Origin: Blepharisma japonicum
Lineage: Eukaryota; Ciliophora; Heterotrichea; Heterotrichida; Blepharismidae
Length of the DNA: 64,000 bases
Assembly (NCBI GenBank): GCA_949751835.1
Contig: CATKHK010000073.1
Coordinates: 170,519-234,518 of the forward strand
Direction: 5' to 3'
Below are positions 44,846 through 55,348 of this stretch, piece by piece. The position numbers were made by a program, and so were the translations under genes. Below the pieces are notes generated by a model, which was not told the DNA's origin, made no database searches, and saw nothing but the letters and a program-made list of their open reading frames with translations. The first letter of the stretch is position 1. Each line of letters opens with the position of its first letter.

Positions 44846-45478
44846 ATGCAAAACAGAGAATTTGAACATTTACTAGAAGAAGCTTATGGATCTGCATGAA
44901 GGCATTATTTGGATCAGGAGTCATGGGAACATTTATACTACAATGATGTTCTAAGTGTCTCTCAGAAGCCTCATGCGACAGGAGTCAATGTTATAATAGC
45001 AGAACTTTTGATAAAAAGGTCATCATCAGAAATCCAAGAATACTTATATAATATGGATAATTGGAAAGAATGGCATAAACAGTATAAAAAGTCAAGAGTC
45101 CTTGAAGATCTCCACCATAGCAGCAAAATCCTTTATTTTTGTACAAAACATATCAGCTACCTTCGTGGCAGAGAACTAATTCTTGCCTCGAAAAAATTCG
45201 CTGTAAAAGACCACAAGTTTGTTATTTTCACTAGTGTAAACTATGAAAATGCTCCTGGAATCTTTTATAAGGTAAGAGGGTGGTGTTATTTCTTTTTTTT
45301 TATTATCAAGCAGCTCAATTCAGTGGCTTCAACAGTTACTTTTCTATGCCAATATGACCCAAGAGGGGTAAGAATAAATTCTTTTTCTGAAAAAATCACC
45401 AAAAAATTTGTTGAAAATTTATTGGAATTGAAAAAAGTGATGGAAAAAGACCATTCGCCGATATCATTAAGTTTTTAG
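44846..45478 (+). CDS. START-domain lipid-binding protein
   Basis: 210 residues from the ATG at 44846; TGA (44897-44899) is Trp; stop TAG. This start is chosen because the frame upstream of 44909 is open and coding-like (MQNREFEHLLEEAYGSAWRH). The protein is little more than one START fold: NMDNWKEWHKQYKKSRVLE, a central sheet (KILYFCTKHISYLRGRELIL), and a C-terminal STVTFLCQYDPRG followed by the lid helix. The D-P-R-G turn is typical. START domains bind lipids or sterols and move them between membranes. There is no targeting signal. Confidence 0.8.
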
Positions 45479-45717
45479 TTGTGAAGACACAAGCCAACAC
45501 ATTTAATTTAATTATAAATGGCTCTGGGATTATAAGAATAGTAATAAAAACATATATCTATTAGCTGAATTGTCATTAATGTAGAAATGATATTGGGCAA
45601 GGTATATTTTAGGGCTTAAATAATTTAATGAGCACGAGGATATTTATATAATATACAATAAAAGCTTCTTTTATCATTAATATTGTTAGATTCTAATTAA
45701 TAGCAATTATTGTTATA

Positions 45718-46737
45718 ATGAGATATTTGCTTATTCTCTTATTTTCCCTCACATGCTTGTCATATGCCAAGCCTCAGCTGAAATTCAATGCTACAGGTCA
45801 ATTCAAAATAATGCAGCTCACTGACACTCATTACGACTACTTTAACCAAGATATCCCTCAAACCCTCAACATGGTGACAAATTTCCTTCAATGGGAAAAG
45901 CCAGATTTCGTCGCATTTACAGGCGACCTTATTACAGGATACCTCTGGAACGGAACTGCAGACTGGTTTTACGACCGTTGGAGTCCTCACGCCGCTTTAT
46001 TAACCAAATTTGGTGTCCCATGGGGTTATGCTTTAGGAAACCATGACGGTGAAGCTGATTTAGACCGCCGGCAATGTGTAGAACTTGATATGACTGCTCC
46101 TTTTTCCCTCTCAAAAACAGGTCCATCTTATATGGGAAACTCAACTTTTTATGTCCAAGTCTACGATAAATTTGGCAAAAAACCCTTATGGAATTTATGG
46201 TTTTTTGACACCGGTTCACAAGTTTGTTATGGAATCCCTGGATGGGGCTGTGTAAGCCATGAAGCTGTCCAATGGTATACTAGCAATGAAAAAGGTCTTC
46301 CTGGGCTTGCATTTATGCATATTCCTCTTGACGAATATTTGCAGATGTATAATTTACAAGCTACAGCTGGATTTTATGAAGAAATTATGGCCTGCAGCAG
46401 CTTAAATACAGGACTATTTGCAGCTTTTAAGAGTAAAGGAATGGTAAAAGGTGTTGGCTGTGGGCATAATCATGAGATTGATTTAGAAGGATATTTCGCT
46501 GGGCTTTATTTAGCTTTTGGCAGAAAATCAGGTTATGGCAGCTATGGTCCCGCTCCTGATATGCAAAGAGGCGTCAGAATGTGGGTGATTAATGAGGATT
46601 CAAGCTTTTATACTTATATAAGGCAAGAAGATGGGTCCATTATGCAAAGGACTATAAATGATTTATCAAACCATACCGCAATACAAGATTATTGCATGTG
46701 GGCACAGTATAATCTTCAGAATTATCACATCTTATAA
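45718..46737 (+). CDS. Secreted calcineurin-type phosphatase (PAP29/DCR2-like)
   Basis: 339 residues, ATG to TAA. After a signal peptide (MRYLLILLFSLTCLSYA) all metallophosphatase motifs appear: QLTDTHYD (I), FTGDLITG (II), GNHDGEAD (III), FMHIPLDE (IV) and GCGHNHEID (V). The WGYALGNHD context and short C-terminus fit the purple-acid-phosphatase 29/DCR2 subgroup, which is smaller than classical purple acid phosphatases. It is probably lysosomal or secreted and cleaves phosphate esters. Several NxS/T sites suggest glycosylation. Confidence 0.88.
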   Translation: MRYLLILLFSLTCLSYAKPQLKFNATGQFKIMQLTDTHYDYFNQDIPQTLNMVTNFLQWEKPDFVAFTGDLITGYLWNGTADWFYDRWSPHAALLTKFGVPWGYALGNHDGEADLDRRQCVELDMTAPFSLSKTGPSYMGNSTFYVQVYDKFGKKPLWNLWFFDTGSQVCYGIPGWGCVSHEAVQWYTSNEKGLPGLAFMHIPLDEYLQMYNLQATAGFYEEIMACSSLNTGLFAAFKSKGMVKGVGCGHNHEIDLEGYFAGLYLAFGRKSGYGSYGPAPDMQRGVRMWVINEDSSFYTYIRQEDGSIMQRTINDLSNHTAIQDYCMWAQYNLQNYHIL

Positions 46738-46785
46738 GCGATAATTGCTTATTTTTTAATAAATCCTATTTAGAATTATATAAAA

Positions 46786-47463
46786 ATGCTAAGCAGGCTT
46801 CTAAAAATCCCTATAAGATGGGGCTCGACAAAAGCTAAGGGAAATATTGCTGCTTTTGATGGTAGAAACACTGAGTGGTCTAAAAAAGATTTTAAAGAAG
46901 CTTCAGAGATCCATCAAGAAGTCCAACATGACCGCACATTGCAAAAACTCATGCATGCATGGAAGCATCCTCTAAAACTTAAGCAGGAATATAAAGCTAG
47001 ACGAGTTGAAAGAGAAAGTAAGATTCCTCCAATGCCTGAGCAGGACTCTAAGCTAGTTGTGCATTCTCAAGTGCCTATAACTTCAGTAGCCACACCTCGA
47101 GATGACCAGATTTTTGCTGTAATTAGATTGGCTGGGCTCCAGTACAAAGTAACCAAAAATGATTTAATTATCGCTGAAAAATTACCATATGAGGTAGGGC
47201 AACAATTCACTTTGGACTCTGTAATGCTCATTGGAACTCCTAGCTACACAATGATTGGAAGGCCACTTGTAGAAAAAGCTCAGGTTTATATGACAGTTGA
47301 GGAACAAACTTTAAGCGAGAAACTCATTGTTTTCAAGAAAATCAGGAGAAAGCATTATAAGAAGCAAAAAGGGCACAGACAGGAATTAACGATTTTGAGG
47401 GTTGAAAAGATCGAGCATGAAGTTGAAAATAAGCCAGCTTCTCTTTTTATTCCAGTTAGCTAA
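46786..47463 (+). CDS. Mitochondrial ribosomal protein bL21m
   Basis: 225 residues, ATG to TAA. It has a basic N-terminal presequence (MLSRLLKIPIRWGSTKAKG), then about 90 extra residues. The L21 core follows: FAVIRLAGLQYKVTKNDLII, GRPLVEKAQVY and the C-terminal FKKIRRKHYKKQKGHRQELT, where RRK-x-Y and GHRQ are the family's rRNA-binding signature. It is larger than bacterial L21 (about 103 residues), as expected for a mitochondrial version. It is a large-subunit structural protein. The gene starts 48 bp after the phosphatase. Confidence 0.92.
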   Translation: MLSRLLKIPIRWGSTKAKGNIAAFDGRNTEWSKKDFKEASEIHQEVQHDRTLQKLMHAWKHPLKLKQEYKARRVERESKIPPMPEQDSKLVVHSQVPITSVATPRDDQIFAVIRLAGLQYKVTKNDLIIAEKLPYEVGQQFTLDSVMLIGTPSYTMIGRPLVEKAQVYMTVEEQTLSEKLIVFKKIRRKHYKKQKGHRQELTILRVEKIEHEVENKPASLFIPVS

Positions 47464-47619
47464 ATATTTGAGAATAAGAGTGCTAGATAAAATTTAAAAT
47501 AAATTTTATAGGTAGCCTAATAGAATTTTAAGAGACGTAAAAATAAAAGCTTATGTCCCCTTAAATTTATTATTAAATTATACTTATTTTTCACATACTT
47601 TATAACTTTCTTCTCAATA

Positions 47620-48267
47620 ATGAACTCGTTTCAAAGATCGATCCATAAATCACACAAAAAAGGTAGGCCAGAATTCCTGAAAAGTTATAAGGCATATTCT
47701 GCCTCGTTTAAAGAATTGGAAGAAAAACATAAAGAAAAGAAAAGAAAATCTGAAAAGAAAGTAAAATGCCAATTGATGATTGTAGACGAAAACGGTAACA
47801 AACGTCCAACAACTATATCTGAGTTAGAATCGTTTGAAGAAGATTATCCTGATATATCTAGATATTGAAGAGACCCTGAAGCTTCATCAGAGCTCGACAC
47901 TTATGATCAAGATGCATTAGATGGCTTAAAACCTTGGGAAAAGCCGGGAAGAAAGCTTTTAAATGCTCTTTGGAGACATAAGCATGCTTGGATTTTCTAC
48001 GAGCCGGTTGACTGTATTAAGTTGAGAATCCCAGATTACTACGATGTAATTAAGCATCCGATGGACTTTGGGACAATCAAGAAAAAACTCAACAATAATG
48101 TATATGAATCAGGAGAGGAGTTAATCGCAGACCTCGACTTGGTATTCGAAAACTGCCGCATTTACAACCAGCCTGATTCAGATGTCTTTATAATGTGCAC
48201 TCAAGTTGAAAACGTGTATAAGCATCAATTGAAGATTTTAGGGTTGGATAAGCTTTATCTTAAATAA
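47620..48267 (+). CDS. Small bromodomain protein
   Basis: 215 residues with TGA (47866-47868) as Trp; stop TAA. The first 100 residues are basic (SFKELEEKHKEKKRKSEKK) then acidic. Residues about 110-205 form a bromodomain: WIFYEPVDCIKLRIPDYYDV, IKHPMDFGTIKKKLNN, and DLVFENCRIYNQPDSDVF with the acetyl-lysine-binding Asn in the IYN motif. It binds acetylated histones and probably works as a subunit of a chromatin complex, since there is no catalytic domain. It converges on the U-box gene with 42 bp between stops. Confidence 0.9.
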
Positions 48268-48309
48268 ATCAACTTGATTAAAATAACTATTTTATTTATA
48301 AATTTTCCA

Positions 48310-48930
48310 TTAATAATTATTATCTTTTCCTTCTTCGTTTTCAGGTTGCTTTTCTTCTTCAATCTTTTTCTTACGTTCTTGCATTTTTAAGAATTGCTCT
48401 ACAGCGGATTTTACTGTAAAGCAAGGGAATAACTGGTCTTTTGTTAGATGTTGTCCAGTCAATGGACAAGTATCATGATTTTCGAGTCATTTTTCTATAT
48501 GTTCTTTTTGGTAGCAGTGCCCGTAGGGAGTAATAACGGGGTCTGTCATTAATTCATTTGAAATTGGGCATAAAAGTGCGTCCATGTCATCTTCGCCTTC
48601 TACAGCTGGATGTTCATCTAATGGGATAGCAATTTTATTTTCTTCTACAACTGGAGGATTTACTAATAACTTGCCTAAGTCTTCAAGATTTTCCTGAGAT
48701 TTTCGGCAATTATTTTTTTTTCTCCAATGAATATTATGCTTTAAAGCTTCTTGAAGACCAAGGCAAGAATCTCGAAATCTTTCTTCTCTGTTTTTCATTG
48801 ACTTATTTCAGTTCTTCATTGAATTTTGAAAATCCTGGGCACCTTTCTCAAAAGCTTCTCTTGCCTGCTGCGACATCCTCTCAATAATCATGCCAAATTT
48901 GCTTTTTGGCTTTTTATTCCAAAAACTCAT
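48310..48930 (-). CDS. U-box ubiquitin ligase
   Basis: 206 residues from the ATG at 48930; TGA codons at 48799-48813 and 48487-48489 are Trp; stop TAA. An N-terminal helical part contains repeated N-x-(S/N)-M-K-N pieces. Residues about 128-190 form a U-box: LLCPISNELMTDPVITPYGH, CYQKEHIEKW, then CPLTGQHLTKDQLFP. The last 20 residues are Lys/Glu-rich. U-boxes bind E2 enzymes without zinc. The W of EKW is encoded by TGA, and the U-box is cut short if TGA is taken as stop. Confidence 0.88.
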
Positions 48931-49027
48931 TTATACTAATTATATTATCAGTTCATATCAGTTGTATTTTTTTATAAGAAATCATTATTTATTACTCTTT
49001 ATTTTTAAATTTATATTATTATCATCA

Positions 49028-50119
49028 TTATTTTTCAGTTCTTTTTACAAATCTCAATATCAGTAAGCCAAGTCCTGCAAATGGCAAACACAGATTAATC
49101 AGCAAGTACCCAGTGGCCCCTAAAGCTATAAATATAGGAGTCAAGACAATGCATTTCAAAAATATCAGAGAATTTACTATCTGTTTATATCTCTTATACA
49201 CTTCCATTCTTTTGATCAGATTATTAAATACCAGGATTCCCCACAAGCAGCCTCCTATAAGAATCGTTAAAATCGTTATAATTGGAGATAGCAATAATAA
49301 TATAGGATAATACAAAGCTTTAAAATATTGTATATGCTCAGCAAATTGGCTTGTTTCATTTAACCCTCAATCTTCAAAAAAATAAATTACTAGCAATCCT
49401 AGCTGAAAAGGGAATAAAATCCACATAGCGATCAATAAAAAAATAAATGTTCATGAAGAATTAAAATAGCTTCCACCTATCATGCATTGAAAAGTCTTAT
49501 GGTCCGCATTAATTAATTTCCCACATTTTATGCAAAATCGCGTCCCACATGTGCACGTCACACTTGGGCACCCTGATGATTTTTCCACATAATTTCTGCA
49601 GTTAGGACAAGGTTTTATTCCTCTTTTTTTAGTATATTTATTTAAAGCATTGTCCACTTTGCAGGATTTACCTTGGTGCCAGTCATTATGGCATTTTCCG
49701 CAGAATTTTGACCGACAGGTGTTGCAGGTTAAATGAAAATTTTCTTCGGTGATAAGATCATAGCCTTGACAGTTTGGCTTTGGACACCATCGAAGATTAG
49801 GCTGCTTTTGTAAGTAGTTTTTATTGCGGAAGGAATAGAATTTTTCTAAGGATACTGGATCTAGAAATAGATCTGCTAGTCCTGGCTGATCGTGGATTTC
49901 ACATGTATAGTCTGGGCAACTGAGAGGATAAAGCTTTCCTTCTTGGATTTTGGAATTTATATAATTTTGTAGGCATGAATTGCAAAACTCATGCATACAA
50001 TTTGGCATCTTTGTAGTTTCAGCCATTGGCTTTATTTCGTAACAGATTAAGCATTGGGCAGAGTTTGTGATCAGAATTTCAGGAATTTCTTCAATACTTT
50101 CAGAATGGTTGGGCTCCAT
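49028..50119 (-). CDS. Membrane RBR ubiquitin ligase
   Basis: 363 residues with TGA as Trp (49451, 49370 region); stop TAA. It has RING1 (CLIC...CMHEFCNSC...CPDYTC), an IBR (CNTCRSKFCGKCHNDWHQGKSC) and RING2 (CPNCRNYVEKSSGCPSVTC, CGTRFCIKCG). The catalytic Cys expected after Gly in RING2 (SSGC) is present. The residue two after it, usually His (GCNHM), is Ser. About 130 C-terminal residues include three to four membrane segments. RBR enzymes pass ubiquitin through this Cys like HECT ligases. It is related to, but well diverged from, the cluster at 58.4-64 kb. Confidence 0.88.
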
Positions 50120-50310
50120 TTTATAAAGTATGTTGTTAGTTTAGCTTAAATTACTTGGAATTATTGATAAGAAATTATTTAAGCGCTTTTAAAATCAAGT
50201 GTTGATTTTCCAAGGTTTATAAATTATTTAAAAATTATTATAAATAAGCTATGATTCTTAATATTTTTTTAATAAAAATTTAGATTTCATCCAATAAAAT
50301 AAGAAATAAA

Positions 50311-51120
50311 TTAAGCACTCAGTTTTTCCTCTTCACTTGCGTTTTTCTTATTAATAAGTTCTCCCCACACAGCTTTTTTGGTTTCGAAATCTCTTTTCCT
50401 CATCCCAACTGGTATTAAATTCCGAATTTGATCTGTCACTTGTATAAGTTTACTTTCCATGAATCCAATAATTTCTCTTCTCAGCTGTGCCTCAACATTT
50501 TCAATAGCTTTTATCATATAAGTTAACTCAATTTTACTATCATCAGCCCTTTGTACAACTTCTTCAACCTGCTTATCTTGACTTGCAGAAAAATCAAACC
50601 CTTCAGAATTTATGGTAACTAGCAGCCTTGTATTAATTTTAAACACTGTTTTGTGGTGTCCTTCATAAATCACTTCAATTACATGGGCAATGTCCCAGTC
50701 CCCTTCATCTGTTTGTTTTTTAATTAAAAAACAGACTTCATAGCTCCTATCCGAAGTCTCTTTTGTATAAGCTGAGGAAATCCCTTCATTATAATAGCAC
50801 ATCTGGTATTCTTCTAATACCGAATTTGCTCTAATTTCTATATCTCTTAATGATTTTGATAAATTGCACGCTTTATCAAGCTCAGGGACATAAGTATTAC
50901 TATACGGAGACCTATAAGAAAGCCCAAGTTGATTAAATTCACAGCCTAAGAATGGTTTCAGCGTTTCAGGGCATGCAAGAATTTTCAATGGAAGTAAAAT
51001 TCGCTTATCAAGTTCTTCTATTTGTTCAGCTGAAAAAAATGACTGAAAATCTGTCTGGATTTCAGGAGAAATTTTGACACGTTTTATAAGATCATACGCA
51101 GAGGCAAGCTTGTCAACCAT
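50311..51120 (-). CDS. F-actin-capping protein subunit beta
   Basis: 269 residues, ATG to TAA, close to the family's usual length of about 270. Recognisable blocks are the SYRSPYSNTYVP element (SYRSPWSNKY in animals), IRANSVLEEYQMCYYNEGISSAY, and DWDIAHVIEV. The C-terminal helix and tentacle are less conserved. The protein pairs with an alpha subunit to cap barbed ends of actin filaments. The alpha subunit is not in the window. Confidence 0.88.
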   Translation of the reverse strand: MVDKLASAYDLIKRVKISPEIQTDFQSFFSAEQIEELDKRILLPLKILACPETLKPFLGCEFNQLGLSYRSPYSNTYVPELDKACNLSKSLRDIEIRANSVLEEYQMCYYNEGISSAYTKETSDRSYEVCFLIKKQTDEGDWDIAHVIEVIYEGHHKTVFKINTRLLVTINSEGFDFSASQDKQVEEVVQRADDSKIELTYMIKAIENVEAQLRREIIGFMESKLIQVTDQIRNLIPVGMRKRDFETKKAVWGELINKKNASEEEKLSA

Positions 51121-51178
51121 AAAGCCTAAATTAATTAAAAATGTATTATATAATTATCTAATCAATAAGGAATATCAA

Positions 51179-52885
51179 TTATGGCTTAGTCAGATTTTTG
51201 GAATCAGACGCTAACAAATGCTGAGAGTTTTCACCTGTTTTTAATGCCATTTTAAATTTCAAGCCACTTGTATCTTTTGTGCTACCAATTCCGGTGGAAT
51301 GGTATTCAGCACTTATTTGTTTTCTGATAGGAGTAGGAATTTTCATGCCAGAAGCAGGGGATGCCATGTCACTTGGTGAAAAACTCTCTGTGAAATCTTT
51401 TTCGTTGGTATTTATTTGTAAATTTTTATTTGATGGGATTTTTTTTATGGAGTCAGGCTTGTAGCCTGGGGAGCAGCCTTCAATCATCTCTTTTTCGTCA
51501 AATAGAAAAGCGCCGCCTTGGCTGCAGTTTTCGGCGTTGATAAGGTCTTCTAGCTGTACATGGCGAGTGTTTTTCCAGGATTCGTCTAAAATTTGTTGTA
51601 AGCTGTTATCACTAAGCCCTTTACTTTGAGCACGGGAGCTGCTTTGGTTTTCTGGAGATAGCATGGTGTGGGCTAAGTCTTGGCCAATGTTTAAAATTAA
51701 GCCACTTTTAGGGGTTGTACATGAAAAATCATTACTTGCATCCCCAGCTGTATGAAAAATCATAATTTTTCTATTTGAGCCTGATATATGCTTTGGGGTT
51801 GGAGGTTTCCCGCTTGGATTTTTACTAATTTTTGATCTAGAACTCAACAGTTTGTTTTTACTTTTGAGCTCGATAATTTGGTAAATTAACTCAAGTTTTT
51901 CAGGGTGCTGGTTATCCTTTAACAAGTCAGAGATTTGGGTTAAAATGCTTTGGGATTTTGAATTAAATAAATTCGCCTTTTTTAATACATCAATCGCGTA
52001 TTTAATATCTTCAGGGTTAACTTCATATCTGCTATCTTCGCTCCCATTCCAGTTGCTAGAATTTCTCATTGAAATATCTACTGAATTTTCAGCAATTTCT
52101 TGTTTTTTGGCCATTTCTTCAATAATTTGATCAAAAATGCTTTCTTCAGACGCATTTTGAGAATGCAGCGGAGGGGGAATCTTTTTTTTTTGAAATTTTG
52201 GTCTTGATGAGCTCGACCGATGTGAAAAATCGCTTTTATTTTCTCCAATTGAAAAAGCACTCCTATTAGAAATAATATCTTCATCTCGGTTAGAAGAATT
52301 TGACCTAGCTGAAATTTTTGGAGGTGACCGCTTGGAAACTATTTTTAAGTTTAGGTTCGGGACTGGTTGATTTTCTTGATTTATCGTAAATTCAAGCTCT
52401 TGCTCTAATTTCTGGATTTTTTGTTTGATTTTCTTTTGAAGCTCTTTTTTTCTATTGTTATAAACTTTAGTCCTCACTTCTAAATCATCAATATTTTTCA
52501 TTCACGTTTCGTGAACTTTTTTTAGCGTGCTGCTTAATTCATTTTCTGATTTTAAAAGACTCATTTCCTTCGTTCTTACCTGCTTATCAAGTGTACGAAC
52601 TCGTCTAAACTGGCTTCTCAATATTTTTTGACGCTTAGATGCAAAACTGAAATTATATTGGTGGTGAACAATCGTTTTATTCATTTCCCTACAAAAACCT
52701 TCCCAATTTTCTTGTAAAATATTGAATTTTTCCTGAATTTCTTTCAGGATCACAGATGCTGGGGTCTGGCTAAGTTCGCTGATTAAGTCGCCTAATTCTG
52801 AGCTAAGATCAAGATTTTGACTGTTTAAGAATTCCAGCTTGTCAATAACTGTAGTGGTTAAATGCTCGTTGACAGAATTTTCCAT
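51179..52885 (-). CDS. Coiled-coil and disordered protein, unrecognised
   Basis: 568 residues from the ATG at 52885; TGA (52502-52504) is Trp; stop TAA. A start at 52927 would add 14 residues but lies only 2 bp after the previous gene's stop, so the inner Met is preferred. Residues 1-190 are helical with heptads; from about 200 to the end the protein is Ser/Lys/Pro/Asn-rich and mostly disordered, with a short helical patch near 290-330. I recognise no domain. Same-strand spacing suggests an independent gene right behind its upstream neighbour. Confidence 0.7.
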
Positions 52886-52929
52886 ATCGATATATGTTAC
52901 TATTACATTTAATTTTAGCAGATCCATAT

Positions 52930-54279
52930 TTAACTAAATTGTGCTCGCTTATAAATCAGCCTCTGATAGATTTTTGGTGGAGGCGAGGTTTTGGCTTCCA
53001 TTAGACCATTGAAAACTAAGATTTCTTTTAGGAAAAAGACCATTAAGCTAGCTAAAGGACTTTGTGAGAAAAACTGAGGGTTAATCATATTTTGATGGCC
53101 CGAAATGAGGATTTCTATACTGTCTAAATTTTCATTGGAAAAATTAAATCGTGAGATCAAGTCTGAGATTGCTTGCTTGTGAGTAGATTTAGCCCGAAGG
53201 ATCTGAAACAGAACTTTGCATATTTCCCATGCTTCTTCAGGGTTATCTGGTAAGGTCTGTCCTAAAAATTGGAAAAAGACTCGAAATATTCAAATTATAT
53301 CGTTTTCAGGGATTACATCAAGATAAAATTTTTCATCTGGCAGAGTTGTAATTACATTTAATACACTTTTTACACCAATTGAAGGGGAATATTCAATTGG
53401 GGAATTTAGATCCTCGATTTTATGAGCTGATAGCAATTCATTTAATTTTGAATTTAATTCGTCAAGTGTATAAGTCATAAGTAAAGGATTAATGGATTTT
53501 TCATTTGGAATTGGTTTTTCTTTCTCAATTTCTTCAATTGCTGTTTCGTTTTCTATTATTTTTTCTTCCTCAATTTTATTAACGCTATCTTCTTCACTTG
53601 TAGATTGCTTGACATTTTCAGCCTCTTGATTTAGATTTTTTTCGCTTTTTGATTTTGGCAACGTTTTCTTTTTTTCCTTTTTCTTTTCCTCTGCCAATTT
53701 TTCCTTTAATGCTTCTACTTTTTTTGCATTTTCAATTTTTTTTTTAGCTTCCTCTTCTTCAAATTTTACTCGATATTCATTAAATTTTTTAAGTTTTTCT
53801 TCTTCTATCTTTTTTTTCCTATCAATTTCTTCTTGCTTTTTTCTTTCTTTTTCCATTTCTATCCTTCTTTTGATTTCTTCTTTTTTCTTCGCTTCTTCAA
53901 GTCTTTTTTTAACCTCATCTTCTTTCATCTTAGCTATCATCAATTTTTTCTTTTCTTCTCCTTCTCCTTTCTTTTTTTTAATATCTTCGACTCTTTTTTT
54001 CTTGTTTTCTATCGTTTTCTTTACAACTTCTTCATAGATTTCTAATTTCTCTGGGCTTATGAGTGGACTTTTTATTGGTGTATTAAAAGAATTAGCATTT
54101 GTGCATGAACTTTCATTGTTTGTGTCTATCGTTATTTGGTTGAAGGATATAGGCAGGCTTTCTAATTTTGATATTAGGCTTTCTAATAATTCCCTTTGTG
54201 TTTGTATTATCCTATAAAGGACCTGTAGCTTGGCATCAACTATTTCATCAATTATTTTTTGAACTTGACCCAAATCCAT
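52930..54279 (-). CDS. Protein with long Lys/Glu single-helix region
   Basis: 449 residues with TGA (53290-53292) as Trp; stop TAA. Residues about 90-210 are almost only Lys, Glu, Arg and Ile/Ala (KKRLEEAKKKEEIKRRIEME), the composition of ER/K single alpha helices or MAP7-like microtubule binders. The C-terminal 160 residues (about 275-449) look folded and helical (MTYTLDELNSKLNELLSAHK, EEAWEICKVLFQILRA). I do not recognise that part. The matching plus strand is a pyrimidine tract of several hundred bases. Confidence 0.7.
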
Positions 54280-54308
54280 TATAACTTAAATTTTATTAAG
54301 CGATTTAT

Positions 54309-54539
54309 TTATGTTGTCTTTGATAAACTCAGATTATTCAAAGCTAGCACAATTCTGTCATTATAAAGCGTAATTTTCTTATAGCAATTGTATAAACATG
54401 TTTCTTCTGGTGGGACTAATTTCTTGCTAGCCATAGATCTTACACATTCCTTAAAGCAGCTAGCTACAATTTCGTTATAATGCTTCATTTCTTGATACAT
54501 AAGCATCTTTTGCAAGTCCTCCTCTGAGTAGCTTTGCAT
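54309..54539 (-). CDS. Small TIM chaperone (Tim9-like)
   Basis: 76 residues, ATG to TAA. Twin CX3C motifs (CFKEC and CLYNC), separated by 15 residues, flank the helical hairpin typical of Tim8/9/10/13. The ending NDRIVLALNNL and the E-E-x-C before the second motif favour Tim9. These proteins form hexamers in the mitochondrial intermembrane space and escort membrane-protein precursors. The start codon is 21 bp from the divergent next gene. Confidence 0.85.
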   Translation of the reverse strand: MQSYSEEDLQKMLMYQEMKHYNEIVASCFKECVRSMASKKLVPPEETCLYNCYKKITLYNDRIVLALNNLSLSKTT

Positions 54540-54560
54540 CTTTATAATTTACACATAAAA

Positions 54561-55280
54561 ATGATGCTTAGGAGTATTTTACGATTTTATCATAAAAACA
54601 CTCCAAAAAACCAACACTTGTATGATGACCCAGCGCCAAAAGTATTTCAGTTAATTTGCCAACTGTTTGGACAAGAAAGAAGACCTCCTGCACATATTTT
54701 AGCATTTGAAGCTTTGGAACATATCAATAGTGATTATATGAAGCAAAGTAATATTAAATTAGCATTTCCATCAATAACATCTGAATATAGCATACACAAA
54801 AATATCACTTTAATGCATTTTTCGATGATTGTGCAGAGACTTGAATATGAAGAAACCAGAGAATCAATCAATGAGGCAGCTAAATTTTATTTATTGTGTG
54901 AAAAATATATATTTGAAAGATATTTGGATTTAGTTGAAAATTTAATTGACGTTCCTGTCGCTGAATTTGAAGCAGAACTAGTCGAAATGCTAGTAAAAGA
55001 TTTCGAGTCAATTGACAGAAGTATTGCATGTTACGGCTACAAAAAACCTTTTATTGTTTTAGAAGAAATTCCTGGCTATAATATTCAAGGAGTTATCATA
55101 AAGTAGCATTTATTTAGCGAAATCTTTGAAAATCGCATCAAAAAAAATGATCCACAAATAAGCAAACTCAATGAATATTTTGAGGAGCATGTAAGAAATA
55201 AATAGAAAAAATACCTGGAGTCGTTAACCTATCATCAGTTTATTAATGAAAAAATAAATTGGGGTTTATTTAAAGACTAA
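54561..55280 (+). CDS. Unrecognised protein with mitochondrial-type N-terminus, three exons
   Basis: 229 residues from exons 54561-55102, 55118-55190 and 55206-55280; stop TAA. The N-terminus MMLRSILRFYHKNTPKNQHL looks like a mitochondrial presequence. The rest is helical and acidic-rich (about 60-170) without a motif I know. Without splicing it would end at codon 181. Removing two 15-nt introns extends it by 48 codons of the same composition, including a Trp. The pairing with the small-TIM gene across a 21-bp gap fits a mitochondrial role, as an inference. Confidence 0.7.
55103..55117 (+). other. 15-nt intron
   Basis: GTAGCATTTATTTAG, phase 2. Retention gives an immediate in-frame TAG. Joining gives VIINEIFENRI. 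Confidence 0.85.
55191..55205 (+). other. 15-nt intron
   Basis: GTAAGAAATAAATAG, phase 0, ending in an in-frame TAG. Joining gives YFEEHKKYLESLTYHQF. Confidence 0.85.
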
Positions 55281-55348
55281 ATTGAAGTATAATTAGCATT
55301 AAATAGTTATCAGAAATAATAGTGAGTAATTTATTTAGTTAATTTAAT

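Noticed and set aside
45275-45320. Possible longer intron starting GTAAGAGGG in the START gene
   Set aside because: Proven introns here are 15-16 nt, and the unspliced frame keeps the START fold through this segment.
53833-54045. Phe/Ser-rich open frame on the plus strand
   Set aside because: It is the mirror of the Lys/Glu codons of the real minus-strand gene.
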